Part shown: positions 1 through 7,962 of the stretch, piece by piece | Position numbering within the stretch: the first letter of the stretch is position 1 | Layout of the letters: the number at the start of each line of letters is the position of its first letter | DNA from: Bradyrhizobium iriomotense | GTDB taxonomy: Bacteria; Pseudomonadota; Alphaproteobacteria; Rhizobiales; Xanthobacteraceae | Length of the DNA stretch: 64,000 nt | Assembly (NCBI RefSeq): GCF_018130765.1 | Contig: NZ_JAFCJZ010000030.1 | Location: forward strand, 31,534-95,533 | Direction: 5' to 3' | The notes under the pieces: model-generated | Database searches by the model: none | What the model was told of the DNA's origin: nothing | Seen by the model: the letters and a program-made list of their open reading frames with translations, nothing else | Made by a program: the position numbers and the translations under genes

Positions 1-262
1 ACGAGCGGACGCACCAAGCCATCGTCCGCCGCAAAGGTCAAACACCGGAGATTGCAACGCCGGCAGACCTGCAATGTGAGACCAATCACATTTTCGTCGC
101 CAAGAGTCCCCTAAACATGACTCCCCTAACACTGCTGCAACATGGCCGCTGCAATGGCCAACCAGGTCGGATCGAACACAAACATAACAGCCCGTTCATT
201 CCGCTACCGGCGCGACCCTGCGTTGCGGTCAATCGTCGCGATAATGCCGAATCTCCAAGAGG

Positions 263-291
263 TTGACGCCCCCTCCCCCCGGTTTGATAAT
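263..291 (+). promoter_or_regulatory. Sigma70-like promoter of the pseudo-caspase gene
   Basis: TTGACG at 263-268 and GATAAT at 286-291 are separated by 17 bp, close to the housekeeping sigma70 pattern. The -10 ends about 70 bp before the ATG at 363. Bases 1-262 hold no reading frame that I can support as a gene. The promoter call rests on the hexamers and spacing only. Confidence 0.5.
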
Positions 292-362
292 GCAGAGAGC
301 GTAAGTTAAGGTCGCCGCGGCGCAAGCTGGAACGGCGCCTTTTTGGCTGGACCGCGCTGATT

Positions 363-1910
363 ATGAAAATTCGCTTCCTTTTCCTTCTCCCTTTGCTCGT
401 TTCGCTCGTCCCGACTGCGCCATCCCTGGCGGCCGGCGACCGCTATGCGCTGGTCATCGGCAACGCCAAATATCCGGATGCGGATGCTCCGCTGAAGGAA
501 CCGCTCAACGATGCGCGCGACATCGCCGACGAGCTCAAGCGCGACGGCTTCTCGGTCGAGATCGGCGAGAACCTGACCGGCGACGGTATGCGCCGCGCAT
601 TCGACAAGCTCTATGGCAAGATCAAGCCGGGCTCGGTGGCGCTGGTGTTCTTCAGCGGCTTCGGCATCCAGTCGGCGCGCCAGAGCTACATGCTGCCGGT
701 CGATGCGCAGATCTGGACCGAATCCGACGTGCGCCGCGACGGTGTCAGCCTGGAGACCGTGCTCGGCGAACTCAACACGCGCGGCGCCGGCGTCAAGATC
801 GCGCTGATCGATGCCTCCAGGCGCAACCCGTTCGAGCGCCGGTTCCGCAGCTTCTCGGCCGGCCTTACGCCCGTCATCGCGCCGAACGGCACGCTGGTGA
901 TGTATTCGGCCGCGCTGGCCTCGGTGGTCTCGGACGCCGGTGGCGACCACAGCCTGTTCGTGCAGGAACTGCTCAAGGAAATCCGCGTCCCCGACCTGAT
1001 GGCCGAGGAGACGCTGAACCGCACCAAGATGGGCGTCACCCGTGCCTCGCGCGGCGAGCAGGTGCCATGGATCTCCTCCTCGCTGGCCGAGGATTTCTCC
1101 TTCATTCCGGGGGCCGCCGGCTCGCGCCCGACGACAACGACGACGGCGCCCCCGCCGCCTGCGCCGCCCGTCGTCGCCAACAACCCACCGCCGGCACCAC
1201 CCGCGCCGCCGTCACCGCCAGCATCGCCGGCGCCCTCGAAGCCGGCTGACACGGTTGCTGCGCCTGCCCCTTCTCCGCCACCGCCGCCCGCACCGGCTCC
1301 GTCACCGAAGCCGCAGGTCGAGGCAGCCCTGCCCCCGCCGCAACCGCCGGCGAAACCGGCCGATCCCGCGCCCGCACCGAACGCGGATGGCGGGCCGAGC
1401 GCGGCGGCCCTGGCGGAAGATCCCACCATCAAGGGCCTGACGGCCAAGCTCGCGGCCAATCCGGATGACGTGAACGCGCTGTACCGGCGCGGCCAGGTCT
1501 ATGCCAGCAAGGGCGCCTACAACCTCGCCATTAAGGATTTCGACGACACGCTCCGGATCAATTCGAAGGACGTCGAGGCCCTGAACAACCGCTGCTGGAC
1601 CCGCACCGTGGTCGGCGACCTCCAGGGCGCGCTGAAGGATTGCAACGAGGCGTTGCGGTTGCGGCCGAACTTCGTCGACGCGCTGGACAGCCGCGGACTG
1701 GTCAATCTGAAGTCGGGCGCGGTCAAGAATGCGATCGCCGATTTCGACGCGGCCCTGAAGATCAATCCGCGCCTGACCTCCTCGCTCTACGGCCGTGGCC
1801 TCGCCAAGCAGCGTAACGGCTCCGCCCAGGAAGGCGCGCTCGACATTGCCAATGCCAAGGCGATGGATCCGAACATCGTTCAGGAATTCGCAAGCTACGG
1901 AGTACGCTAG
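363..1910 (+). CDS. Secreted pseudo-caspase (peptidase C14 fold) with Pro-rich linker and TPR repeats
   Basis: The 515-aa product starts with a signal peptide (residues 1-24, hydrophobic, ending SLAAG). A caspase p20-like domain follows at about 27-250, recognised from the YALVIGNAKYPD start, the SYMLPVDA strand and the RRNPFERRF segment. Where caspases carry the catalytic His (SGHG) this protein has SGFG with Phe100. Where they carry the Cys (DACR) it has DASR with Ser152. It is therefore predicted to have no cysteine protease activity. Residues about 260-345 form a Pro/Ala-rich linker, and about 360-510 hold four TPR-like repeats, suggesting a periplasmic scaffold. A paralogue lies at 35717-36568 on the minus strand. 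An OmpA-like gene follows 147 bp downstream. Fold assignment is confident; the role is not known. Confidence 0.9.
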   Translation: MKIRFLFLLPLLVSLVPTAPSLAAGDRYALVIGNAKYPDADAPLKEPLNDARDIADELKRDGFSVEIGENLTGDGMRRAFDKLYGKIKPGSVALVFFSGFGIQSARQSYMLPVDAQIWTESDVRRDGVSLETVLGELNTRGAGVKIALIDASRRNPFERRFRSFSAGLTPVIAPNGTLVMYSAALASVVSDAGGDHSLFVQELLKEIRVPDLMAEETLNRTKMGVTRASRGEQVPWISSSLAEDFSFIPGAAGSRPTTTTTAPPPPAPPVVANNPPPAPPAPPSPPASPAPSKPADTVAAPAPSPPPPPAPAPSPKPQVEAALPPPQPPAKPADPAPAPNADGGPSAAALAEDPTIKGLTAKLAANPDDVNALYRRGQVYASKGAYNLAIKDFDDTLRINSKDVEALNNRCWTRTVVGDLQGALKDCNEALRLRPNFVDALDSRGLVNLKSGAVKNAIADFDAALKINPRLTSSLYGRGLAKQRNGSAQEGALDIANAKAMDPNIVQEFASYGVR

Positions 1911-2057
1911 TATTTTTTTGAGTTCAGGCCGCAGACGGCTCGAACCCTTGGCGGCCCACGGAAGACTAACGGTCGGATGCCCCAGGCGGCCTTTCCCGGG
2001 GGGCCTATTGCAGGAATTTTGGAACCGCGCGGGCACGCTGCGCAGGAGGGACTAGCT

Positions 2058-2732
2058 ATGAGATTGGCTGCAAAGGGACTGACCGCGATCCTGTCCATCA
2101 TGGCCATTGGCGCGACCCTGTCGCTGCCGGCCGCCCCCGCATGCGCCGGCGATGACGGCAACAGCAAGAACGTCACCGAGGACGAGATCGTCCGCGCGCT
2201 GGCGCCGCCGGCGAAGAAGCCGCTGACCCGCGGCCTCTCGATCGCCGCCCCGCAGGCCGATCCTGCTCCGAATGCGGCCGAGACCAAGCTGATCCAGTCC
2301 GTGCGCGGCCGCTCGACGCGCTCGCTGTCGTCGACCGAGCGCGAGGAGATCGCCTCTGTTGCCAAGGACAAGCCGAACATCGATCTCGAGATCACCTTCG
2401 ACTACAACTCGGCCAATATCAGCGCCAAGTCGATGTCCTCGGTGCAGGCGCTCGGCCGCGCGCTGACCAGCCCCGACCTCAAGGGCTCGACCTTCGTGGT
2501 CGCCGGCCACACCGACGCCGCCGGCGGCGAGGCCTACAACCAGGACCTGTCGGAGCGCCGCGCGGATTCGATCAAGCGCTACCTGATCGAGAAGTACAGC
2601 ATCTCGGCGACGGACCTCGTCACCGTCGGCTATGGCAAGAGCAAGCTGAAGGACCCGAGCCAGCCCATGGCCGAGGTCAACCGCCGCGTGCAGGTGGTCA
2701 ACATGGAAAACAAGACCACGGCCTCGAAGTAG
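2058..2732 (+). CDS. OmpA-family outer-membrane/peptidoglycan-binding protein
   Basis: I chose the ATG at 2058 because AGGAGG lies just upstream (2044-2049) and the product (224 aa) then begins with a signal peptide (LTAILSIMAIGATLSLPAA). The C-terminal half is an OmpA-like domain: FDYNSANIS, the GHTDAAG core, the LSERRADSIKRYLIE helix, VGYGKSKL and the final NRRVQVV. These domains bind diaminopimelate in peptidoglycan and tether the envelope. There is no N-terminal beta-barrel; the first 110 residues are low-complexity linker. It lies between the pseudo-caspase gene and an RND pump, but a hairpin after it suggests its transcript ends before the pump genes. Confidence 0.88.
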   Translation: MRLAAKGLTAILSIMAIGATLSLPAAPACAGDDGNSKNVTEDEIVRALAPPAKKPLTRGLSIAAPQADPAPNAAETKLIQSVRGRSTRSLSSTEREEIASVAKDKPNIDLEITFDYNSANISAKSMSSVQALGRALTSPDLKGSTFVVAGHTDAAGGEAYNQDLSERRADSIKRYLIEKYSISATDLVTVGYGKSKLKDPSQPMAEVNRRVQVVNMENKTTASK

Positions 2733-2792
2733 GCACGACGCAATCCTTTGAATGACCAGTCGTGATGTGGTGTAAAGTCTCGCTTCCGAAGC

Positions 2793-2826
2793 GCGTCCCG
2801 CAGCCTTGCGGGACGCCGCTTTATTT
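2793..2826 (+). terminator. Rho-independent terminator after the OmpA-like gene
   Basis: A perfect 10-bp stem (gcgtcccgca at 2793-2802, tgcgggacgc at 2807-2816) encloses a 4-nt loop and is followed by a T-rich stretch (ctttattt). It separates the OmpA-like gene from the membrane-fusion/RND pair. Confidence 0.7.
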
Positions 2827-2889
2827 CAGGGAAATGCTCTTCATGGGCCTCGTACGGACGGCCGTGAGCCAGGCCAGGATGATCCGGCG

Positions 2890-3819
2890 ATGAACCTCTC
2901 CCAATATCTCAAGCCAGCCGGAACCGTGGCCTTCGTCGTGGCCCTCGGCGTCGGCTATTATCTGTTCGAGCATCGGCGCCGCCCCGAGGTGAAGGAGACG
3001 CCGAGCACGGCGCTCGTCATCGTGACGAAGTCGACCAATGCCTGCTTCTCCGATCTCGTGCGAGTGACCGGCTTCTTCGTGCCGCGCCGCGAGGCGGTCG
3101 TCGTCGCCGACCAGGAAGGCTCCAGGGTTACCGACCTCTTCGTCACGGAAGGCACTCTGGTCACCGACAACCAGGAGCTGGCGCGCCTGACCGCACCGCC
3201 GCAGATTCCGGGTCAGCCGCAGCGGCCGGGCCCGCAAGGTCCAATCTCGCTGAAGGCGCCCGCGCCGGGTCTCGTCACCGAGGTCCGCACCATCGTCGGC
3301 GCGCCCGCTTCCCCGCAGGCCGGCCCGATGTTCCGCATCGCCGTCAACAACGAGATCGAGCTCGATGCTCAGGTTCCGGCGGTCCACATGCCCAAGCTCA
3401 GCCCCGGCGCGACCGTGCGCATCAGCCGCGACGACGCGCCCGACCTGATCGGACGAGTGCGGCTGGTCGCGCCCGAGATCGACCGCACCACGCAGCTCGG
3501 CCGCGTCCGCATCAGCGTCACCAACAATCCCTCGCTGAAGGTCGGCGTGTTCGCGCGCGCCTCGATCGACGCCAAGCGAAGCTGTGGCGTCGCGGTTCCC
3601 AAGACCGCGATCGACCATCTCACCGTGCAGGTCGTCAAAGGCAACACGGTCGAGACGCGCAAGGTGCGGGTCGGACTGTCGTCCGACACCGCGACGGAAA
3701 TCCTGGAAGGGCTCGAGGTCGGCGAAATCGTCGTGGCCGACGCCGGCTCTTCGCTCCATGACGGCGACCAGATCAAGACCATGTTCGCCGATGAACTCGA
3801 TCGCACGCGGGTACGCTGA
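2890..3819 (+). CDS. RND efflux periplasmic adaptor (membrane-fusion protein)
   Basis: The 309-aa protein starts at the ATG at 2890, followed by one membrane helix (VAFVVALGVGYYLF) that anchors it in the inner membrane. The rest is an HlyD/AcrA-type adaptor: a lipoyl-like half (REAVVVADQEGSRVTDLFVTEGTLV), a second half (APGLVTEVRTIVGAP) and a beta-barrel region ending in a conserved VGLSSDTATEILEGL-type segment. The stop codon overlaps the start of the RND permease (TGATG), so the two are translationally coupled and form one pump. A Cys-Phe-Ser-Asp segment near the N-terminus (residues about 51-54) recurs in the orphan adaptor at 34611-35516, which marks them as paralogues. Confidence 0.9.
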   Translation: MNLSQYLKPAGTVAFVVALGVGYYLFEHRRRPEVKETPSTALVIVTKSTNACFSDLVRVTGFFVPRREAVVVADQEGSRVTDLFVTEGTLVTDNQELARLTAPPQIPGQPQRPGPQGPISLKAPAPGLVTEVRTIVGAPASPQAGPMFRIAVNNEIELDAQVPAVHMPKLSPGATVRISRDDAPDLIGRVRLVAPEIDRTTQLGRVRISVTNNPSLKVGVFARASIDAKRSCGVAVPKTAIDHLTVQVVKGNTVETRKVRVGLSSDTATEILEGLEVGEIVVADAGSSLHDGDQIKTMFADELDRTRVR

Positions 3820-6800
3820 TGGCTCTCAATATTTCGGCATGGTCGATCCGTCATCCGCTGCCATCGGTCGTCTTCTCGATCATCCTGCTGGTGCTCGGCT
3901 GGACCTCCTTCGTGAAGCTCGCTGTGACGCGGCTGCCTTCGGCCGACATTCCCGTGATCTCGGTCGCGGTGTCGCAGTTCGGCGCTGCGCCCGCCGAGCT
4001 CGAATCCCAGGTCACCAAGACCATTGAAGACGCGGTGTCCGGCGTCGAAGGTGTCAGGCACATCACCTCGCAGATCACCGACGGCCTGTCGCTGACCACC
4101 ATCCAGTTCGCGCTGGAGACCAACACCGACCGCGCGCTCAACGACGTCAAGGACGCCGTGACGCGCGTGCGCTCGAACCTGCCGCAGAACGTCACCGAGC
4201 CGCTGATCCAGCGCGTCGACGTGATCGGCCTGCCGATCGTCACCTATGCCGCGATCTCGCCCGGCAAGACGCCGGAGCAGCTGTCCTATTTCGTCGACGA
4301 CGTGGTCAAGCGCGCGCTGCAGGGCGTGCGCGGCGTCGCCCAGGTCGAGCGCATCGGCGGTGTCGAGCGCGAAATTCTGGTCTCGCTCGATCCCGACCGC
4401 CTGCAGGCGATGGGGCTGACCGCGGTCAATGTCAGCCAGAGCCTGCGCGGCACCAATGTCGACGTCGCCGGCGGCCGCGCCGAGATCGGCAAGAACGACC
4501 AGGCGATCCGCACCTTGGCCGGCGCCAAGACGCTGGGCGATCTCGCCGGCACCATGGTTCCGCTGTTCGGCGGCGGCGAGGTGCGGCTGGACGATCTCGG
4601 CACCGTCACCGACACCATCGCCGACCGCCGCACCTTCGCCCGCTTCAACGGCGAGCCGGTGGTCGCGCTCGGCATCAAGCGCTCCAAGGGCGCCAGCGAC
4701 GTGAAAGTCGCCGCCGCGGTGCAGAAGCGCATCGACGCGCTCAAGGCGGCCTATCCCGACGTCGACCTCAAGCTGATCGACACCTCGGTCGAATACACCA
4801 ACGGCAATTACGAAGCGGCAATCTCCACCCTGTTCGAGGGTGCCATCCTCGCGGTCGTGATCGTGCTGTTGTTCCTGCGCGATTTGCGCGCCACCATCAT
4901 CGCCGCGATCTCGCTGCCGCTGTCGATCTTCCCGGCGTTCTGGGCGATGGACCTGCTCGGCTTCTCGCTGAACCTCGTCAGCTTCCTCGCCATCACGCTG
5001 TCGACAGGTATTCTCGTCGACGACGCCATCGTCGAGATCGAGAACATCGTCCGGCACATGAACATGGGCAAATCGCCCTACCGTGCCGCGCTGGAAGCCG
5101 CCGACGAGATCGGCCTCGCGGTGATCGCGATTTCGCTCACCATCATCGCGATCTTTGCGCCGGCGAGCTTCATGTCGGGCATCGCCGGGCAGTTCTTCAA
5201 GCAGTTCGGCATCACCGTCTCGGTGCAGGTGTTCTTCTCGCTGCTCGCCGCGCGCTTCGTCACGCCGGTGCTGGCCGCCTACTTCCTCAAGCATGGCCAT
5301 CACGAGGAGCCGCCGCCCGGCCGCATCTTGCGGTCCTATCATGGGATCGTGTCCTGGTCGGTGAAGCACTATTTCATCACGGTGCTGATCGGCTTCGGCA
5401 TCTTCGCCGTCTCGATCTGGAGCATCACGCTGCTGCCGCAGGGCTTCCTGCCCGCACAAGACAGCGCGCGCTCGCTGCTGGCGCTCGAGCTGCCGCCCGG
5501 CACCCAGCTCGCCTACACCGAGAAGGTCACCGAGGACATCGTCGCGCGGCTGCGCAAGCGGCCCGAGGTGAAGAGCATCTTCGTCGACGGCGGGCGCGTT
5601 CCACCAGGCACCCAGGAAGTCCGGCGCGCCGCCCTGATCATCAACTACACGCCCAAGGCCGATCGCGACATCACCCAGCGCGAGCTGGAATTCTCGATCA
5701 GCCAGGAGCTGGAGAACATTCCGGACATCCGCTTCTGGTTCCTCGACGAGAACGGCCTACGCGCGATCTCGCTGGTCGTCACCGGTGTCGACGCCAACAT
5801 CGTCAACAACGTCGCCAGCGAGCTCGCGACGCAGATGAAGCGGATTCCGACCATCTCCAACGTGATCTCCGAAACCACGCTGGAGCGGCCCGAGCTGCGC
5901 ATCGAGCCGCGCGCCGATCTCGCCGCGCGCCTCGGCGTCTCGACTGAGAGCCTGTCGCAGACCATCCGCGTCGCCACCATCGGCGACGTCGGGCCGGCGC
6001 TCGCCAAGTTCGACGTCGGCGACCGCCTGGTGCCGATCCGCGTGCAGCTCGAGGACGCCGCACGCGGCAATCTGAAGACGCTCGAGCAATTGCGCGTGCC
6101 GCTCGGCGAGCATGGCGAGAAGGGTGGCGTGCCGCTCTCGGTGATCGCCGACGTCAAGCTCGACCAGGGCCCGACCAGCATCAACCGCTACGACCGCGAG
6201 CGGCAGGCGACCGTGGCCGCCGACCTCGTCGGCTCCGCCGCGCTCGGCGATGCCACCAAGAAGATCTACGACCTGCCCGTGATGAAGACCTTGCCGAAGA
6301 GCGTGAAGGTCTCTCCCTCCGGCGATGCCGAAAGCCTGAACGAACTGTCCGACGGCTTCGCCACCGCGATCACGGCGGGCCTGATGATGGTCTATGCGGT
6401 GCTGGTGCTGCTGTTCGGCACCTTCCTGCAGCCGATCACCATCCTGTTCTCGCTGCCGCTCTCGATCGGCGGCGCGATCGCGGCCCTGCTCATCACCGGC
6501 AAGCAGCTTACGACGCCGGTGTGGATCGGCATCCTGATGCTGATGGGCATCGTCACCAAGAACGCGATCATGCTGGTGGAGTTCGCGATCGAAGCGATCC
6601 GCGACGGCAAGCCGCGCGAGGAGGCCATGATCGACGCCGGCATGAAGCGTGCCCGCCCGATCGTGATGACCACGATCGCCATGGCCGCCGGCATGATGCC
6701 GAGCGCGCTCGCGGTCGGTGCCGGCGGCGAATTCCGCTCGCCGATGGCGCTCGCGGTGATCGGAGGCCTGCTCTTCTCGACCATCCTGTCGCTGGTGTTC

Positions 6801-6962
6801 GTGCCCGCGATGTTCATGGTGATGGACGATCTCGGCGCCCTGATCTGGCGTTTCGGCAAGCGGCTGATCGTGCACAGCGAGGATGCGGAGACGGAACGTC
6901 ATCACGGGGCAGCGGAAGCGCCGCCCGTGCCAAAGAACATCGTCCATCCGGCCGCGGAGTAG
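3819..6962 (+). CDS. RND-family efflux permease (AcrB/HAE-like)
   Basis: At 1047 aa this is the usual length for an RND proton-driven exporter. It begins with a cytoplasmic stretch and TM1 (PLPSVVFSIILLVLGWTSF). The TM4 motif TGILVDDAIVEIENIVR carries the two adjacent Asp residues of the proton relay. The second half repeats the fold, with the TM10-12 region containing GIVTKNAIMLVEFA. Two large periplasmic loops are present. It overlaps the adaptor gene upstream and has no outer-membrane channel gene beside it, so it probably recruits a TolC-type protein encoded elsewhere. The substrate cannot be inferred from the sequence. A short GC-rich hairpin (about 6973-6990) follows the stop. Confidence 0.93.
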   Translation: MALNISAWSIRHPLPSVVFSIILLVLGWTSFVKLAVTRLPSADIPVISVAVSQFGAAPAELESQVTKTIEDAVSGVEGVRHITSQITDGLSLTTIQFALETNTDRALNDVKDAVTRVRSNLPQNVTEPLIQRVDVIGLPIVTYAAISPGKTPEQLSYFVDDVVKRALQGVRGVAQVERIGGVEREILVSLDPDRLQAMGLTAVNVSQSLRGTNVDVAGGRAEIGKNDQAIRTLAGAKTLGDLAGTMVPLFGGGEVRLDDLGTVTDTIADRRTFARFNGEPVVALGIKRSKGASDVKVAAAVQKRIDALKAAYPDVDLKLIDTSVEYTNGNYEAAISTLFEGAILAVVIVLLFLRDLRATIIAAISLPLSIFPAFWAMDLLGFSLNLVSFLAITLSTGILVDDAIVEIENIVRHMNMGKSPYRAALEAADEIGLAVIAISLTIIAIFAPASFMSGIAGQFFKQFGITVSVQVFFSLLAARFVTPVLAAYFLKHGHHEEPPPGRILRSYHGIVSWSVKHYFITVLIGFGIFAVSIWSITLLPQGFLPAQDSARSLLALELPPGTQLAYTEKVTEDIVARLRKRPEVKSIFVDGGRVPPGTQEVRRAALIINYTPKADRDITQRELEFSISQELENIPDIRFWFLDENGLRAISLVVTGVDANIVNNVASELATQMKRIPTISNVISETTLERPELRIEPRADLAARLGVSTESLSQTIRVATIGDVGPALAKFDVGDRLVPIRVQLEDAARGNLKTLEQLRVPLGEHGEKGGVPLSVIADVKLDQGPTSINRYDRERQATVAADLVGSAALGDATKKIYDLPVMKTLPKSVKVSPSGDAESLNELSDGFATAITAGLMMVYAVLVLLFGTFLQPITILFSLPLSIGGAIAALLITGKQLTTPVWIGILMLMGIVTKNAIMLVEFAIEAIRDGKPREEAMIDAGMKRARPIVMTTIAMAAGMMPSALAVGAGGEFRSPMALAVIGGLLFSTILSLVFVPAMFMVMDDLGALIWRFGKRLIVHSEDAETERHHGAAEAPPVPKNIVHPAAE

Positions 6963-7053
6963 GATTCGCGCGATGGGCGGCCATGTGCCGCCCCGTGCCC
7001 GCGGTCTGAATTACTGACGTTGCATTACGTGCCGGAGGCAGCCTAGCTGCCCC

Positions 7054-7728
7054 CTACTCATTCCGCGCGATCGCCGTCAGCTTGGTCATGTTCCGCAGCA
7101 ATATCCGGCCGCGCTGGAGATCGAGGATCGCTTCCTTGCGCCAGGCCTGGAGCTGGCGGTTGACGCTCTCGCGGGCGGCGCCGACGAAGACGCCGAGCTG
7201 CTCCTGCGAGATGTGCACCTCGGAGCCGAAATCGGCGGCGAGCGCGCACAGCCGGCGCGCCAGGCGCACCGGCAGCGGCTGCAGCATGGACTCTTCCATG
7301 CGCTCGCTCTGCCAGCGGATGCGCTGGCACAGCAGCGCGATGATCTTGATCGCGACCTTGGGCTCGCGCTCGAGGAAGCCAAGAAAGTCTTCGCGCCGCA
7401 GCACGAACAATTCGCTGGCCTCACCCGCGGTCGCATCCGCGGTGCGGTCCTGGCCATCCAGCACCGCGACTTCGCCGAACAGGTCGCCCGGCCCCATGAA
7501 ATTCAGCGTCAGCCGGCTGCCGTCGGAGGCGCCGGTCTCGATGCGGACCTGGCCGCGACGCACGCCGAACAGTGCGTCCCCGGCATCGCCCTTCTGGAAC
7601 AGCACCTCGCCGTTCGCCAGATGCTGGGTGTGGCAGAGATTGGACAGGCGCTGGAGCTCGTCCGCGCCAAGATCGGCGAACATCGGGTTCATCTTCAGGA
7701 TGACCGCAAATTCGGCCTGTTTGCTCAT
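7054..7728 (-). CDS. Crp/Fnr-family transcription regulator
   Basis: The 224-aa product has an N-terminal cyclic-nucleotide-binding-like beta-roll (residues about 15-125, with GPGDLFGEVAVLDGQDRTADA) and a C-terminal winged helix in which ISQEQLGVFVGAARESVNRQL is the recognition region. It lacks the N-terminal cysteine cluster of oxygen-sensing Fnr, so a direct Fe-S sensor is unlikely. The beta-roll segment resembles the phosphate-binding cassette of Crp, but cAMP binding is unproven. It is divergent from the AsmA gene. A Crp-like palindrome lies in the spacer 90 bp upstream of its start, suggesting autoregulation. Confidence 0.9.
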   Translation of the reverse strand: MSKQAEFAVILKMNPMFADLGADELQRLSNLCHTQHLANGEVLFQKGDAGDALFGVRRGQVRIETGASDGSRLTLNFMGPGDLFGEVAVLDGQDRTADATAGEASELFVLRREDFLGFLEREPKVAIKIIALLCQRIRWQSERMEESMLQPLPVRLARRLCALAADFGSEVHISQEQLGVFVGAARESVNRQLQAWRKEAILDLQRGRILLRNMTKLTAIARNE

Positions 7729-7818
7729 TTGAACGTCCTTGTGAATTTGCTTGTCACTTCACCGGCAAATCGCTTGGAACCATCAACTTCAGGATCGCGT
7801 AAAACCGCGCCGGAGAAG

Positions 7819-7834
7819 TGTGTCATAAGTCACA
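7819..7834. promoter_or_regulatory. Crp-like operator between divergent genes
   Basis: TGTGTCATAAGTCACA matches the Crp consensus TGTGA-N6-TCACA at nine of ten defined positions. It lies in the 234-bp spacer between the Crp/Fnr-family gene and the AsmA gene. The site is read directly from the sequence; binding by the neighbouring regulator is inference. Confidence 0.45.
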
Positions 7835-7962
7835 TAACTTTGCAGCACCCCCTGACTATTTTTGACCGCTTGGAGCCGCTTCCCGTCCGGGGATAAACTC
7901 ACACGCAAGGGACGGGTGAGCAGCCGTTTTCGGCGCCGTTCGTCCGTCGTTGGAAAGTCGAC

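Noticed and set aside
3369..5459. 696-codon minus-strand open frame
   Set aside because: It runs antisense through the adaptor and RND genes and is Arg/Asp/His-biased, as expected for a shadow of GC-rich coding DNA.
7862..7897. ttgacc and gataaa as a promoter for the AsmA gene
   Set aside because: The spacing of 24 bp is too long for sigma70.
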